Positions 1 to 9,592 of a DNA stretch of 64,000 nucleotides are shown here, in pieces. The notes beneath the pieces are model-generated. The model was given only the letters and a program-made list of their open reading frames with translations. It did not search any database and was not told the origin of the DNA. Origin of the DNA: CAVUQH01 sp963774445 (lineage in GTDB: Bacteria > Myxococcota_A > Polyangia > Haliangiales > Haliangiaceae); assembly GCA_963774445.1 (NCBI GenBank), contig CAVZFC010000019.1:434001-498000 (forward strand). The letters are read 5' to 3'. Positions within the stretch are counted from its first letter, which is position 1; each line of letters starts with the position of its first letter. The translations under genes were made by a program, and so were the position numbers.

Positions 1-64
1 GCCCGGCGCGCCCACCGAAACGGATACAACGCGTTGAAATAATGGCGAAAGCCTGGCCAGGACA

Positions 65-1366
65 GTGCTGGACCAGGCCCTGCAATTCACCCGGTTCGTG
101 CGACGCTTTCTGCCCTTCTGGCTCCGTTCCTACGAACGCGCCGACCTGCGCGGCGACCTCGTCGCCGGGCTCACGACCGCCGTCATGCTCGTCCCCCAGG
201 GGATGGCGTACGCGCTCTTGGCCGGACTGCCGCCGATCGTCGGCCTGTACGCGGCCACCCTGCCCCTGGTGATCTACGCCTTCGTCGGCAGCTCGCGCGA
301 GGTGTCGATCGGGCCCGCGGCGATCGACTCGATGCTCACCGGGGCCGGCGTCGGCGCCCTGGCCGTGGCCGGCAGCGCCCGCTACGGCCAGCTGGCGATC
401 CTGCTGGCGGCGCTGGTCGCCGGCGCCTACCTGACCATGGCGCTCCTCCGGGTTGGACACCTGGCGACGCGCATTCCGCACTCGGTGATCACCGGCTTCA
501 CCTCGGCCGCAGCGCTGATCATCGCCGCCAGCCAGCTCGGGCCGCTCCTGGGCCTGCACATCGCGCGCGGCCCGCTCTTCCACACGATCGCCGCAGCCGG
601 CCGCGCCCTGCCCGACATCGATCCGACGACGGCGATCATCGGCCTGGGATCGATCGCGCTGCTGGTAACGCTGCGCCGCTGGAGACCGATGTTCCCGCGG
701 GCGCTGGCGGTGGTCGTCCTGAGCTCACTGGCGGTCTGGCTCACCGGCGCCGACGTCGCCATCGTCGGTGCCGTGCCCGGCGGCCTGCCCGCGCTGACGC
801 TGCCGTCGGGCTCGATGAGCGACATCCTCGAGCTACTGCCGGTGGCGATCACCATCGCCGCCATCGGCTTCATGGAGGCAACCTCGGTCGCCCGCGCCTT
901 CGCCCGCCGCCGCGGCTACGAGATCCGGCCCAACACCGAGCTGTGGGGGCTGGGCCTGGCCAACGCCGGAGCGGCGCTGGTGGGCGGCTTCCCGGTCACC
1001 GGGGGTCTTGCGCGCACGGCGGTCAACGCCCAGGCCGGCGCCCGCTCGGGGCTGGCCGCGCTGGTCACGGCGGCGGCCGTCGCCCTGACGCTGCTCTTTC
1101 TGACCCCCCTGTTCTTCTTCCTGCCCCGCGCAGTGCTCGCCGGGATCATCACGTCGGCGGTCGTCGGCCTGGTCGACCTGGGCGAGATGCGCCACCTGTA
1201 CCGCCACGATCGCCCACAGCTTCTGGTTCTGGCGGTGACGTTTGCCGCCATCGTCGTCGCCGGCATCGCCGAGGGGCTGATCGTCGGCCTCGCCGCCGCG
1301 GTCGCAGTCGCGCTGGCGGCGCGACTGCGATCCGTTCACGCTGGCGAGGCGATCATACGTCGGTGA
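65..1366 (+). CDS. SulP-family anion transporter lacking a STAS domain
   Basis: This 433-residue protein looks like the membrane part of a SulP (SLC26-type) anion or sulfate transporter. The N-terminal half carries the family signature (DLVAGLTTAVMLVPQGMAYA near residue 30, then GLPPIVGLYAA), and the rest is a run of hydrophobic helices including FPVTGGLARTAVNAQAGA. It ends shortly after the last helices, so the cytoplasmic STAS domain of typical members of about 550-600 residues is absent; nothing downstream encodes it. The start is GTG with no strong Shine-Dalgarno; upstream sequence is cut by the window. Its 3' end overlaps the convergent MerR gene by 14 bases. Substrate is not predictable. 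Confidence 0.88.
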   Translation: MLDQALQFTRFVRRFLPFWLRSYERADLRGDLVAGLTTAVMLVPQGMAYALLAGLPPIVGLYAATLPLVIYAFVGSSREVSIGPAAIDSMLTGAGVGALAVAGSARYGQLAILLAALVAGAYLTMALLRVGHLATRIPHSVITGFTSAAALIIAASQLGPLLGLHIARGPLFHTIAAAGRALPDIDPTTAIIGLGSIALLVTLRRWRPMFPRALAVVVLSSLAVWLTGADVAIVGAVPGGLPALTLPSGSMSDILELLPVAITIAAIGFMEATSVARAFARRRGYEIRPNTELWGLGLANAGAALVGGFPVTGGLARTAVNAQAGARSGLAALVTAAAVALTLLFLTPLFFFLPRAVLAGIITSAVVGLVDLGEMRHLYRHDRPQLLVLAVTFAAIVVAGIAEGLIVGLAAAVAVALAARLRSVHAGEAIIRR

Positions 1367-1820
1367 GCAGGGCCCGAGTGGTCGAGTCGAGCGAGCCTCG
1401 CTCGGCACAACCAGTACAGTCCTCCACCTCGCCGTTGCACTGCTTGCAGCCCTCCAGGGTCTCGCGCGCGGTGACCAGGCGGTGGCGCACGCGCCGGAGC
1501 GCGTCGATCCGCTCGGTGACCACCTGGATCATCGAGTCGAGCTCGGAGGCCACCTGGTTGGCGATCGGTGCCACCGGCGAGGCCGGCTCCGGTTTTGTGT
1601 GCGCCTCGATCAGGTTGCTGATCTCCTCGATGCCGAGGCCGGCGTCGCGCAGCCCCACGATGAGCCGCAGCCGATGAAAGGCCGACTCGTCGTAGCGACG
1701 GTTGCCGGTCGCGCGAACCGGTTTGATCAACCCCTTCGCCTGGTAGTAGCGCAGGGCTTTCCGGGTACACCCGGCGGCGCTGGTGAGCTCGGTGCTGCTG
1801 AACAGTCTGGATGCGTCCAT
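1353..1820 (-). CDS. MerR-family transcriptional regulator
   Basis: A 155-residue MerR-type regulator. The N-terminal helix-turn-helix and wing are clear (SSTELTSAAGCTRKALRYYQ, then VRATGNRRYDESAFHRL), followed by a dimerisation helix. The C-terminal end has a cysteine cluster (CKQCNGEVEDCTGC), suggesting metal or redox sensing; that is inference. I start it at the ATG of MDASRLF because the longer reading frame upstream is low-complexity shadow sequence. It lies 17 bases downstream of the CBS gene on the same strand and probably shares its sigma54 promoter. It overlaps the convergent SulP gene by 14 bases. Confidence 0.85.
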   Translation of the reverse strand: MDASRLFSSTELTSAAGCTRKALRYYQAKGLIKPVRATGNRRYDESAFHRLRLIVGLRDAGLGIEEISNLIEAHTKPEPASPVAPIANQVASELDSMIQVVTERIDALRRVRHRLVTARETLEGCKQCNGEVEDCTGCAERGSLDSTTRALLTDV

Positions 1821-1837
1821 ATCTCGTCTTCTCCGTG

Positions 1838-2485
1838 CTAGCCGAACCGGTAGTCGTCTACGCCCACGCGCGCCAAATCCGTGCGCGTGACGACGCCGAC
1901 GAGGTCTTCTCCCTCGACTACGGGCAGACAGCCGATGCGCTGCTCGCGCATCACCGTGACCGCCTCCCCCAGCGTCGCCATGGGCGACGCAATCCACATC
2001 GAGCTGGCCATCCGCTCCGCCACCATCCGCAACGATCGCGGCCGCGGCGACAGATCGCACTGGCAGATCACCCCGACCAGCTCGTCGTCGTCAACCACGA
2101 GCAGATGATGAACCTGCTCGGCAACTGCCAGCTCTTCGGCGGCCTTCAACGTGCTCGCCGAAGTGACCGTGACCAGTGCGTCGAGCGGCGTCATGATGTC
2201 CGAAATCGGATCGTGCTCGTTCCACCGGCAGCGAATCGATACCTGTGCGCCGTCCGGTGACGGCACGTAGTTGACGAAACGATCGCAGGTCAGACACTCG
2301 ATGCCGTCGTGCACCCGCCCGCCCTTCACGCAGGTCAGCCGCACCGCCTCGAGCATCCGCTTGGGGCCCCCGGGGCCGCTATGCGAGGAGCCCGCGACCT
2401 CGGCGCGCGCTTCGCGCATGGCATCGAACCGTTGGTCAGACGGCGGCGCGACTTCGATCAAATCGCCCTTCACTCGGATCGCCAT
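1838..2485 (-). CDS. Cys-rich N-terminal region plus CBS-domain pair
   Basis: A 215-residue protein. Roughly residues 1-95 are a poorly known region with four cysteines (LTC, IECLTC, IRCRW) that could form a zinc site; residues 95-215 are a Bateman module of two CBS domains (ISDIMTPLDALVTVTSAS and VVEGEDLVGVVTRTDL), which in other proteins bind adenosyl ligands. The ATG of MAIRVKG is preferred because GGGAGAG lies about six bases upstream; an in-frame ATG at 2506 is the alternative. A good sigma54 promoter lies at 2522-2536, with a probable activator site further upstream. Likely cotranscribed with the MerR gene. Function is inferred only as stress or energy sensing. Confidence 0.85.
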   Translation of the reverse strand: MAIRVKGDLIEVAPPSDQRFDAMREARAEVAGSSHSGPGGPKRMLEAVRLTCVKGGRVHDGIECLTCDRFVNYVPSPDGAQVSIRCRWNEHDPISDIMTPLDALVTVTSASTLKAAEELAVAEQVHHLLVVDDDELVGVICQCDLSPRPRSLRMVAERMASSMWIASPMATLGEAVTVMREQRIGCLPVVEGEDLVGVVTRTDLARVGVDDYRFG

Positions 2486-2521
2486 GGCGCACTCTCCCGT
2501 CAACATACTGGCCCCAGGGCC

Positions 2522-2536
2522 TGCAAGGGCCGTTCC
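2522..2536 (-). promoter_or_regulatory. sigma54 (-24/-12) promoter of the CBS gene
   Basis: On the minus strand this reads GGAACGGCCCTTGCA. It matches the consensus GGCACG-N4-TTGCA with GG and GC at the required spacing and one mismatch in the -24 box. Transcription would start near 2511, giving a leader of about 26 bases that contains the Shine-Dalgarno of the ATG at 2485. Confidence 0.65.
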
Positions 2537-2599
2537 CGCGCAACCCCGCGGATCACTGAAAACGCAGGCGAAAAACTGGCGGCTGGCCCCAGCGGCCTC

Positions 2600-2612
2600 C
2601 GCAGCTTTTACG
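2600..2612. promoter_or_regulatory. probable activator-binding dyad, one mismatch
   Basis: CGCAGCTTTTACG resembles the dyad CGCA-N5-TGCG seen upstream of other sigma54 promoters here, with one mismatch in the second half. It sits about 65-75 bases upstream of the 2522-2536 promoter, a normal enhancer distance, and overlaps the stop codon of the preceding USP gene. Confidence 0.4.
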
Positions 2613-3096
2613 CGGTGGCCCCAGCTGCCGGCTGCTTCGACTTGACCGAAACCACCGTGCAGGGAGCCGTCCGGACGACCTTTTGCGCGACCGATCCGAC
2701 GAACAGACGCTCGACCGCACCGCTCAAGCCGTGGGTGCCCATGACGATCAGGTCGGCGCCCAGCTCGCGCGCCAGCCGCAAGATCTCGTCGGCCGGACGG
2801 CCGATGGCGACGTGGTGGTGCAGCCCGCCCAGGAGCGCGCGGTCCTCGCTCTTGGGCGCCATCGCCTCGAGCTCCTGCTCGGCGGCCCCGGCGATCTCGG
2901 ACAGCTCTGCCTTGAGCCGGTCGGCGCTGGGATCGACCAGGTCGCGCAAGGTGAAGTGGCGCTCGACCACGTGCAACATGTGGATGTCGCACGGCGCCCG
3001 CTGGCCGTAGTCGAACGCCCAGGCCATGGCCCGGCGCGACGGGTCGGAAAAATCGACCGGCACCAGCACGACGAGCTTTTCCTGCGACGCTGCCAT
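2608..3096 (-). CDS. universal stress protein (single UspA domain)
   Basis: A 162-residue UspA-fold protein. It has the N-terminal strand motif (LVVLVPVDFSDPSRRA), and the ATP-binding-type signature near residue 118 (VMGTHGLSG, then RLFVGSVAQKVVRTAPCTVV). It lies five bases downstream of the NtrC-type regulator on the same strand, so the two are probably one transcript. USPs of this type bind ATP or act as stress and dormancy factors; the specific partner is unknown. Confidence 0.92.
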   Translation of the reverse strand: MAASQEKLVVLVPVDFSDPSRRAMAWAFDYGQRAPCDIHMLHVVERHFTLRDLVDPSADRLKAELSEIAGAAEQELEAMAPKSEDRALLGGLHHHVAIGRPADEILRLARELGADLIVMGTHGLSGAVERLFVGSVAQKVVRTAPCTVVSVKSKQPAAGATA

Positions 3097-3101
3097 GGCG
3101 G

Positions 3102-4536
<1,435 letters not shown>

Positions 4537-4548
4537 GGTTCCCCACAT

Positions 4549-4564
4549 TGCGAGGGCCGTGCCA
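4549..4564 (-). promoter_or_regulatory. sigma54 promoter of the NtrC-type regulator
   Basis: The minus strand reads TGGCACGGCCCTCGCA, a near-perfect -24/-12 element (GG and GC correctly spaced, TGGCACG complete). The C of the -12 GC is exactly 14 bases from an in-frame ATG at 4536. The CGCA-N5-TGCG dyads at 4605-4647 lie upstream, consistent with autoactivation. Confidence 0.65.
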
Positions 4565-4604
4565 GACTCAGGAGCCCTCTCTCCGGCCTGTGGCAGGGCA
4601 AGCG

Positions 4605-4647
4605 CGCAGAATGTGCGCAGACCGTGCGCGGCCCCGCAGAAGTTGCG
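4605..4647. promoter_or_regulatory. three activator dyads CGCA-N5-TGCG
   Basis: Three matches are packed in 43 bases: CGCAGAATGTGCG (4605-4617), CGCAGACCGTGCG (4616-4628, sharing bases with the first) and CGCAGAAGTTGCG (4635-4647). Each is an inverted repeat with a five-base spacer. They lie between the divergent kinase and regulator genes, 40-100 bases upstream of the regulator's sigma54 promoter. The same dyad recurs at other sigma54 promoters here, so I infer it is the regulator's binding site. Confidence 0.55.
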
Positions 4648-4699
4648 CCAGGTGCCCCCTTGGCCCAGCGGAGCGGCTCGAGCGTGGTACAAGGGCTCG

Positions 4700-6295
4700 G
4701 TGGCGGAGTCTCTGTTCGACGAGATCAAACGCTACGTCAACTTCGGGCCCGAGGACGAAGCCGCGCTCACGGCCCTACACGAGGTCGCCAGCCCACATTT
4801 TTCGGCAATCGCGGACGAGTTTTACGAGCGACTCCGGGCCTTTCCCGCCGCGGCGTCGGTGTTCCGCAACGACGCGCAGGTGGAGCGGCTCAAGGTCACC
4901 ATGCGGGCGTGGATGGACCGGCTTCTGCGCGGGCCGTGGGACCTGGACTACTTCGAGCTCCGCTCGCGCATCGGCCGGGTTCACGTCCAGGTACGCCTGC
5001 CGCAGCGGTACATGTTCACGGCGATGGACGTCATCCGGGTGCACCTGCTGGCGATCGCGCACCGCCAGCTGGCCGGCGACCCGGCCCGGTTGCAGGCAGT
5101 CGGCGCGGCGTTGCAGAAGATCCTCGACATCGACCTGACGATCATGCTCGAGAGCTACCGGGACGACTCGATGGCGGCGGTCCGCCGCTACGAGCGGATG
5201 GAGAAGGAGCTGCTCGAGCGCCGCCTGGCCATCTCCGAGACCCGCTACCACGAGATCGTCGAGAACGCCGGCGTGATGATCATCGCCGTCGATCACGACG
5301 GGCGCATCGTGCTGTTCAACCGCAAGGCCGAGGACGTAACCGAGTACAAGCGCGGCGAGGTCCTGGGCGAGTTGTGCCTGGAGCTCCTGTGCTCACCGGA
5401 ATCGCGGGATCAGGCCCAGGCCGCGCTCGCGGTCGCCGATCCGGATCGGCGCGGCGGCGCCTTCGAAGCCGTCCTACGCACGCAGAGCGGCGCGCGCCGC
5501 TCGACGGCCTGGCAGGTGACGAGGCTGGCCGCGCCCGGCGGTGCCGTGGCCTGCGTCATCGGCCGCGATATCACCGACGAGCTCGCGCTGGCCAAGCGCA
5601 CCCGACGAGCCGAGAGGTTGGCCGGCCTGGGCACGCTGGCTGCCGGCCTGGCCCACGAGATTCGCAACCCGCTCAACTCGGCCCAGCTGCAGTTGACGCT
5701 GGTCGAGCGCCGCGTGTCCAAGGGCACGCCGACCGATCGCGAGAAGGCGCTGGTCGCCGCCCGCGTGGTCCGCGAAGAGCTGGCGCGCCTGGGTGGCCTG
5801 GTCGAGGAGTTCCTCGACTTCGCCCGCCCGCGTGAGCTGCGCCTGGCCGGCGGCGACCTGTGCGAGACCGTCAGGACCGTGGTCACCCTGCTCGAGCCGG
5901 AGCTGGAAGAGGCCGGCCTCACGGTGGTCTCCCGGCTGGAGGGCCCGGTGGCGGCGCGCTACGACGACGAGCGGATCAAGCAGGTGCTGCTGAACCTCGT
6001 GCGCAACGCCGTGGAGGCCGCGGGCCGGGGCGGCCACGTGGTAGTTGGCGTGTCACGCAACGTACACACCGCGGTGGTCGAGGTAGAGGACAGCGGGTCA
6101 GGACCTGCGCCCGATGTCAACATTTTTGCGCCTTTCACCACGACCAAGGAGTCCGGTACCGGGCTCGGCCTGCCGATCGTGCACCGCATCGTCAGCGCCC
6201 ACGGCGGCGAGGTGAGCTGGCACCGATCCAATGATTCCACGGTGTTTCGCATTGAACTTCCTCTCGACGGACCGGTCGAGCAGCGTTCCAGGTGA
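4700..6295 (+). CDS. globin-coupled sensor histidine kinase
   Basis: A 531-residue soluble kinase. Residues about 5-160 look like a globin-coupled-sensor domain (DEFYERLRAFPAAASVFRND, then IGRVHVQVRLPQRYMFTAM with His95 as the probable proximal heme ligand). A PAS domain follows (about 180-290, YHEIVENAGVMIIAVDHDGR), then HisKA with phospho-accepting His319 (AAGLAHEIRNPLNSAQ) and an HATPase domain (NLVRNAVEAA, EDSGSG, GTGLGLPIVHRIVSAHGG). No membrane segment is seen. The GTG start has AAGGG a few bases upstream; the longer reading frame is non-coding-like. Globin sensors of this family bind O2, NO or CO. It is divergent from the NtrC-type regulator, its probable phosphorylation target. Confidence 0.88.
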   Translation: MAESLFDEIKRYVNFGPEDEAALTALHEVASPHFSAIADEFYERLRAFPAAASVFRNDAQVERLKVTMRAWMDRLLRGPWDLDYFELRSRIGRVHVQVRLPQRYMFTAMDVIRVHLLAIAHRQLAGDPARLQAVGAALQKILDIDLTIMLESYRDDSMAAVRRYERMEKELLERRLAISETRYHEIVENAGVMIIAVDHDGRIVLFNRKAEDVTEYKRGEVLGELCLELLCSPESRDQAQAALAVADPDRRGGAFEAVLRTQSGARRSTAWQVTRLAAPGGAVACVIGRDITDELALAKRTRRAERLAGLGTLAAGLAHEIRNPLNSAQLQLTLVERRVSKGTPTDREKALVAARVVREELARLGGLVEEFLDFARPRELRLAGGDLCETVRTVVTLLEPELEEAGLTVVSRLEGPVAARYDDERIKQVLLNLVRNAVEAAGRGGHVVVGVSRNVHTAVVEVEDSGSGPAPDVNIFAPFTTTKESGTGLGLPIVHRIVSAHGGEVSWHRSNDSTVFRIELPLDGPVEQRSR

Positions 6296-6309
6296 CGGGA
6301 GCGGCCCCT

Positions 6310-6324
6310 GGCACGGGTCGTGTA
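6310..6324 (+). promoter_or_regulatory. sigma54 promoter of the USP-USP-hemN operon
   Basis: GGCACGGGTCGTGTA matches the -24 element exactly and the -12 element partly (TG at the right spacing, C replaced by T). The predicted start is near 6335, leaving a 14-base leader with GGTGGAG before the ATG at 6349. No clear CGCA-N5-TGCG dyad was found nearby. Confidence 0.5.
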
Positions 6325-6348
6325 TTTGGTCGAGGTGGAGAAAAGATC

Positions 6349-7260
6349 ATGGAGCTCAAGAAGATCGTCGTCGGCATCGACTTTTCCGAACACTCCGAGG
6401 TCGCGGCCCACGAAGCCGTGGACATCGCGCGCCATACCGGAGCCGAGGTCGTGCTCGTGCACGTCGGCACGGTGATCGACACCGGGATCGCACGCGCGGC
6501 CGAAGGCACGGTCGAAGAGTGGGAGACCATCGTCAAGGATCAGCTGTCGGCCGATCGCCGCGCGCTCGAGGATCTGCGCGGCCGCCTGGCCGGCCAGGGC
6601 GCCGACGTCTCGCACATGGTCATCGACGGCTTCCCCGACACCGGCCTGGCGCAAGCGGCCAAGGAACTGGGGGCCGAGCTGGTGGTATCCGGCTCGCACG
6701 GCCGCACCGGCATCGCCCGCTGGTTGCTGGGCAGCGTTGCCGAGCGCACGGTGCGCCTGACCGGCGCCAGCGTGCTGGTCGCCCGCCCCGGCGGCGACCA
6801 CAGCGGCGGCTACAAGCGGCTCCTGGTGCCGACCGACTTCAGTGACTTCTCCGAGAAAGCGATCGAGATGGCGCTGGTCCTGGCCGCCCCCGGCGCTCAT
6901 GTCGACCTGGTGCACTTCTGGCAGCTGCCGATGGTCGCCGCCGGATACGAAGCTCCGGTGGCCGAGACCGCGGTCGGCCCGATGCGCGAGGCGCTGGAGA
7001 ACGAGGCCGATCGACGCGGGCGCGAGCTGGTCGCCAAGTACGGCGGTGGCAACGTCGAGATCACCTATCACGCCGTGCAAGCCGGCGCCGCGTTCGGCAT
7101 CGTCGAGCGAACCAAGGAAGAGGGCAACCGCTACGATCTGATCGTGATGGGTAGCCACGGACGACGCGGGTTCCGCCGCTTCATCCTGGGCAGCGTCGCC
7201 GAGACCGTGGTCCGCCACGCCCCCTGCTCCGTCCTGGTCGTCCACGGCGGAGGCAAGTGA
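6349..7260 (+). CDS. tandem universal stress protein (two UspA domains)
   Basis: A 303-residue protein with two UspA domains. Domain 1 starts with KKIVVGIDFSEHSEVA and ends with SGSHGRTGIARWLLGSVAER; domain 2 starts with KRLLVPTDFSDFSEKA and ends with VMGSHGRRGFRRFILGSVAE. Both keep the G-x-H-G-R-x-G ... G-S nucleotide-binding signature, so both may bind ATP. The ATG of MELKK is chosen for its GGTGGAG upstream. It overlaps the next USP gene at the stop codon, and that one overlaps hemN, so the three form one operon. It lies just downstream of the globin-coupled kinase. Confidence 0.93.
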   Translation: MELKKIVVGIDFSEHSEVAAHEAVDIARHTGAEVVLVHVGTVIDTGIARAAEGTVEEWETIVKDQLSADRRALEDLRGRLAGQGADVSHMVIDGFPDTGLAQAAKELGAELVVSGSHGRTGIARWLLGSVAERTVRLTGASVLVARPGGDHSGGYKRLLVPTDFSDFSEKAIEMALVLAAPGAHVDLVHFWQLPMVAAGYEAPVAETAVGPMREALENEADRRGRELVAKYGGGNVEITYHAVQAGAAFGIVERTKEEGNRYDLIVMGSHGRRGFRRFILGSVAETVVRHAPCSVLVVHGGGK

Positions 7261-8186
7261 TGTTTCGCCGCGTCCTCGCGGCGGTCGACTTCTCCGATGC
7301 GTCCGCCGAGGCCGCGCGGCTCGCCTGGTGGATGACCGACGACGCCGGAGAGCTGCGCGTCATCTACGTCGACGACATCCCCGACCCCGCCAGCTCGAGC
7401 CACGAGCCGCCGTACGTCGCGCGCCACGCCTGGCAGGTGTTGCGCCAGCAACACGCGGCCGAGTTCGGGCGCAAGCTGACCGAGCTGGTCGCCGAGGTCT
7501 CCCGCGGCACCGACAACCGCGAGGGACCGCGCGTGTCGCCGGCGGTCTGCACCGGCGAGGTCGTCGAGACCATCTGCCAGGAGGCCCGCGGCCAGGCAGA
7601 GTTGATCGTCATGGGCGCACACGGCGAGTCGGGATCGGTTCGGTTCCTGTTCGGCAGCATCGCGGCCAAGGTGTCGCGGCACGCGCCCGCGCCGGTCCTG
7701 GTCATCCGCCCGGGCCAGCTCGCGCGGCTGCGCCGGAAGCGCTTCGAGCGGGTCGTGGTGGCGGTCGACCACTCGTCCTTTTCGGTGCCGGCGGTGCGCA
7801 TGGCGCGCGCGATGGCCGCGCCCGGGTCGACGCTGACCCTGCTGCACGTCTGGCAGCCGCCGGCGGCGCTGGCGATCGGCCTCACCGGCGAACGGCGGGT
7901 CTACGAAGTCGGACGGATGCAGCGACTCGTCAACTCGATGGAGATCGACAGCGAAGACGTCGAGCTGATGGTCGAGGTCGGCAGCCCGGCGGCCGAAATC
8001 CTCGAGCACGCCGAGGAGTCCGAGGCGGATCTGGTGGTGGTAGGCGCGCACAGCCGCGAGAACATGGTCGAGAAGATTGTCGGCACGACCGCCGACCGGG
8101 TGCTTCGCCACGCCAAGATGGCGGTGCTCATGATCCCCGAAGAAGTCGTGGCGTCGACAGAGCACGACGCCAAAGTCACGGAATGA
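7260..8186 (+). CDS. tandem universal stress protein (two UspA domains)
   Basis: A 308-residue tandem USP. Domain 1 runs from FRRVLAAVDFSDASAEAA to MGAHGESGSVRFLFGSIAAK, domain 2 from FERVVVAVDHSSFSVPAV to VVGAHSRENMVEKIVGTTADR. The second domain has lost the glycine-rich G-R-x-G part of the ATP signature, so it may not bind nucleotide. ATG overlaps the upstream USP stop (GTGATG), and its own stop overlaps the hemN start (ATGA). Role in the operon is probably stress survival; no partner is visible. Confidence 0.92.
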   Translation: MFRRVLAAVDFSDASAEAARLAWWMTDDAGELRVIYVDDIPDPASSSHEPPYVARHAWQVLRQQHAAEFGRKLTELVAEVSRGTDNREGPRVSPAVCTGEVVETICQEARGQAELIVMGAHGESGSVRFLFGSIAAKVSRHAPAPVLVIRPGQLARLRRKRFERVVVAVDHSSFSVPAVRMARAMAAPGSTLTLLHVWQPPAALAIGLTGERRVYEVGRMQRLVNSMEIDSEDVELMVEVGSPAAEILEHAEESEADLVVVGAHSRENMVEKIVGTTADRVLRHAKMAVLMIPEEVVASTEHDAKVTE

Positions 8187-9583
8187 AGATGCCTACACAC
8201 CTTGCCCTTGCCCCGGTCGAGACCCTGCGCGAGTTCGTCGTGCCCGGCCCTCGCTACACCAGCTATCCGCCGGCCACGCGCTTCACCCCGGCGTTCGCCG
8301 AGCACGCCGCCGGCGCGGAGCTCGAACGACTGCGCACCGAGGACCCCGACGCGCCGATCTCGCTCTACAGCCACGTTCCGTTCTGCTCGTCGCTGTGCTG
8401 GTACTGCGGCTGCAATGTCGTGGCCACGAAGAACCGCGCCCGCGGCACCGGCTACCTCGACCTGTTGCTGCGCGAGCTGACGCTACTCGCCGAGCGCGTG
8501 GGCCGCCGGCCGATCGCCGAGCTTGCGCTGGGCGGCGGATCGCCCAACTTCCTGCGCGTCCCCGACCTCGAGCGGTTGGTCGCCGCCGTCAACGCCGCGT
8601 TCGACCGCACCGACGACGCCATCTTTGGTGTCGAGCTCGACCCGCGCGACACGCCGGTCGAGACCGTCGCCGCGCTGGCCGCCGCCGGGTTCCGCCGGCT
8701 GTCGGTCGGCATCCAGGACTTCTCGGCCGAGGTGCAGCGGCTGATCCACCGCCACCAGTCCGAGGAGCAGACCCGGGAGATGATCGCAGAGGCGCGGCGG
8801 CAGGGTTTCACCGCGGTCAACGGCGACCTGGTCTACGGACTGCCGGGACAGACTCCCGAGACGTTCGCCGCGACCCTCGATGCGGTCATCTCCATGGCCC
8901 CCGAACAGGTGGCGCTGTTCGGCTACGCCCACCTGCCGGATCGCATCCCCCATCAGAAGCTGGTCGAGCGCGACGGCCCGGTGCCCGGTCTGCCCGAGCG
9001 CGCCGAGCTGCTCGAGGTGGCGCTGCGCAAGTTCGACGCCGCCGGCTACGAGAAGATCGGGCTCGACCATTTCGCCCGGCCGGACGCGCCGCTGGCTGCT
9101 GCCGCGCGGGCGGGCACCCTGCACCGCAACTTCCAGGGCTACGTGGTCAAGAAGGCCGACTACCTGCTGGCGATCGGCGCCACCGGCATCTCCGACACCG
9201 GGCGCGCCTACTGGCAGAACGCGCCGCTGGTCGACTGGGAAGAGAAGGTGCGCGCCGGCCACCTGCCGGTGATCCGCGGCGTGCGCCTGACCGACGACGA
9301 CATCTTGCGACGACACGTGATCACCCGGCTGATGTGCGACGGCTCCCTCGAGCTAGACGCCGTCGAGGCTGCGTTCCCGATCGACTTCGAGGACTACTTC
9401 GCCAGCGAGCTCGCCGCCTTCGCCGAGCCCGACGCCGCCCGGCTGGCCACCGTCAACCGCAGCGCCCGCCGCATCGATGCCACCGATCTGGGCCGCCACC
9501 TGATCCGCAACGTCTGCATGCTGTTCGACCCGCACCTGGACGGCCCCAGCGGCGACCGCGCCCGCTTCTCCCGCACCCTCTAA
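8183..9583 (+). CDS. hemN: oxygen-independent coproporphyrinogen III oxidase
   Basis: A 466-residue radical-SAM enzyme that converts coproporphyrinogen III to protoporphyrinogen IX without oxygen. The N-terminal PRYTSYPPATRF is typical of true HemN. The CxxxCxxC iron-sulfur motif is present (CSSLCWYCGC, about residues 65-75), followed by ALGGGSPNFL and the HemN-type C-terminal domain. Length matches E. coli-type HemN (about 455). In the glycine motif GGG(S/T)P the usual Thr is Ser. Start ATG overlaps the USP stop by four bases. Being cotranscribed with two USPs next to a globin-coupled kinase fits heme supply under low oxygen. Confidence 0.93.
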   Translation: MKMPTHLALAPVETLREFVVPGPRYTSYPPATRFTPAFAEHAAGAELERLRTEDPDAPISLYSHVPFCSSLCWYCGCNVVATKNRARGTGYLDLLLRELTLLAERVGRRPIAELALGGGSPNFLRVPDLERLVAAVNAAFDRTDDAIFGVELDPRDTPVETVAALAAAGFRRLSVGIQDFSAEVQRLIHRHQSEEQTREMIAEARRQGFTAVNGDLVYGLPGQTPETFAATLDAVISMAPEQVALFGYAHLPDRIPHQKLVERDGPVPGLPERAELLEVALRKFDAAGYEKIGLDHFARPDAPLAAAARAGTLHRNFQGYVVKKADYLLAIGATGISDTGRAYWQNAPLVDWEEKVRAGHLPVIRGVRLTDDDILRRHVITRLMCDGSLELDAVEAAFPIDFEDYFASELAAFAEPDAARLATVNRSARRIDATDLGRHLIRNVCMLFDPHLDGPSGDRARFSRTL

Positions 9584-9592
9584 CGGGGAGAC

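Noticed and set aside
833..1408. Long antisense reading frames opposite SulP and many other genes
   Set aside because: They are Arg/Gly/Ala/His-rich shadows typical of high-GC coding DNA and carry no domain motif.
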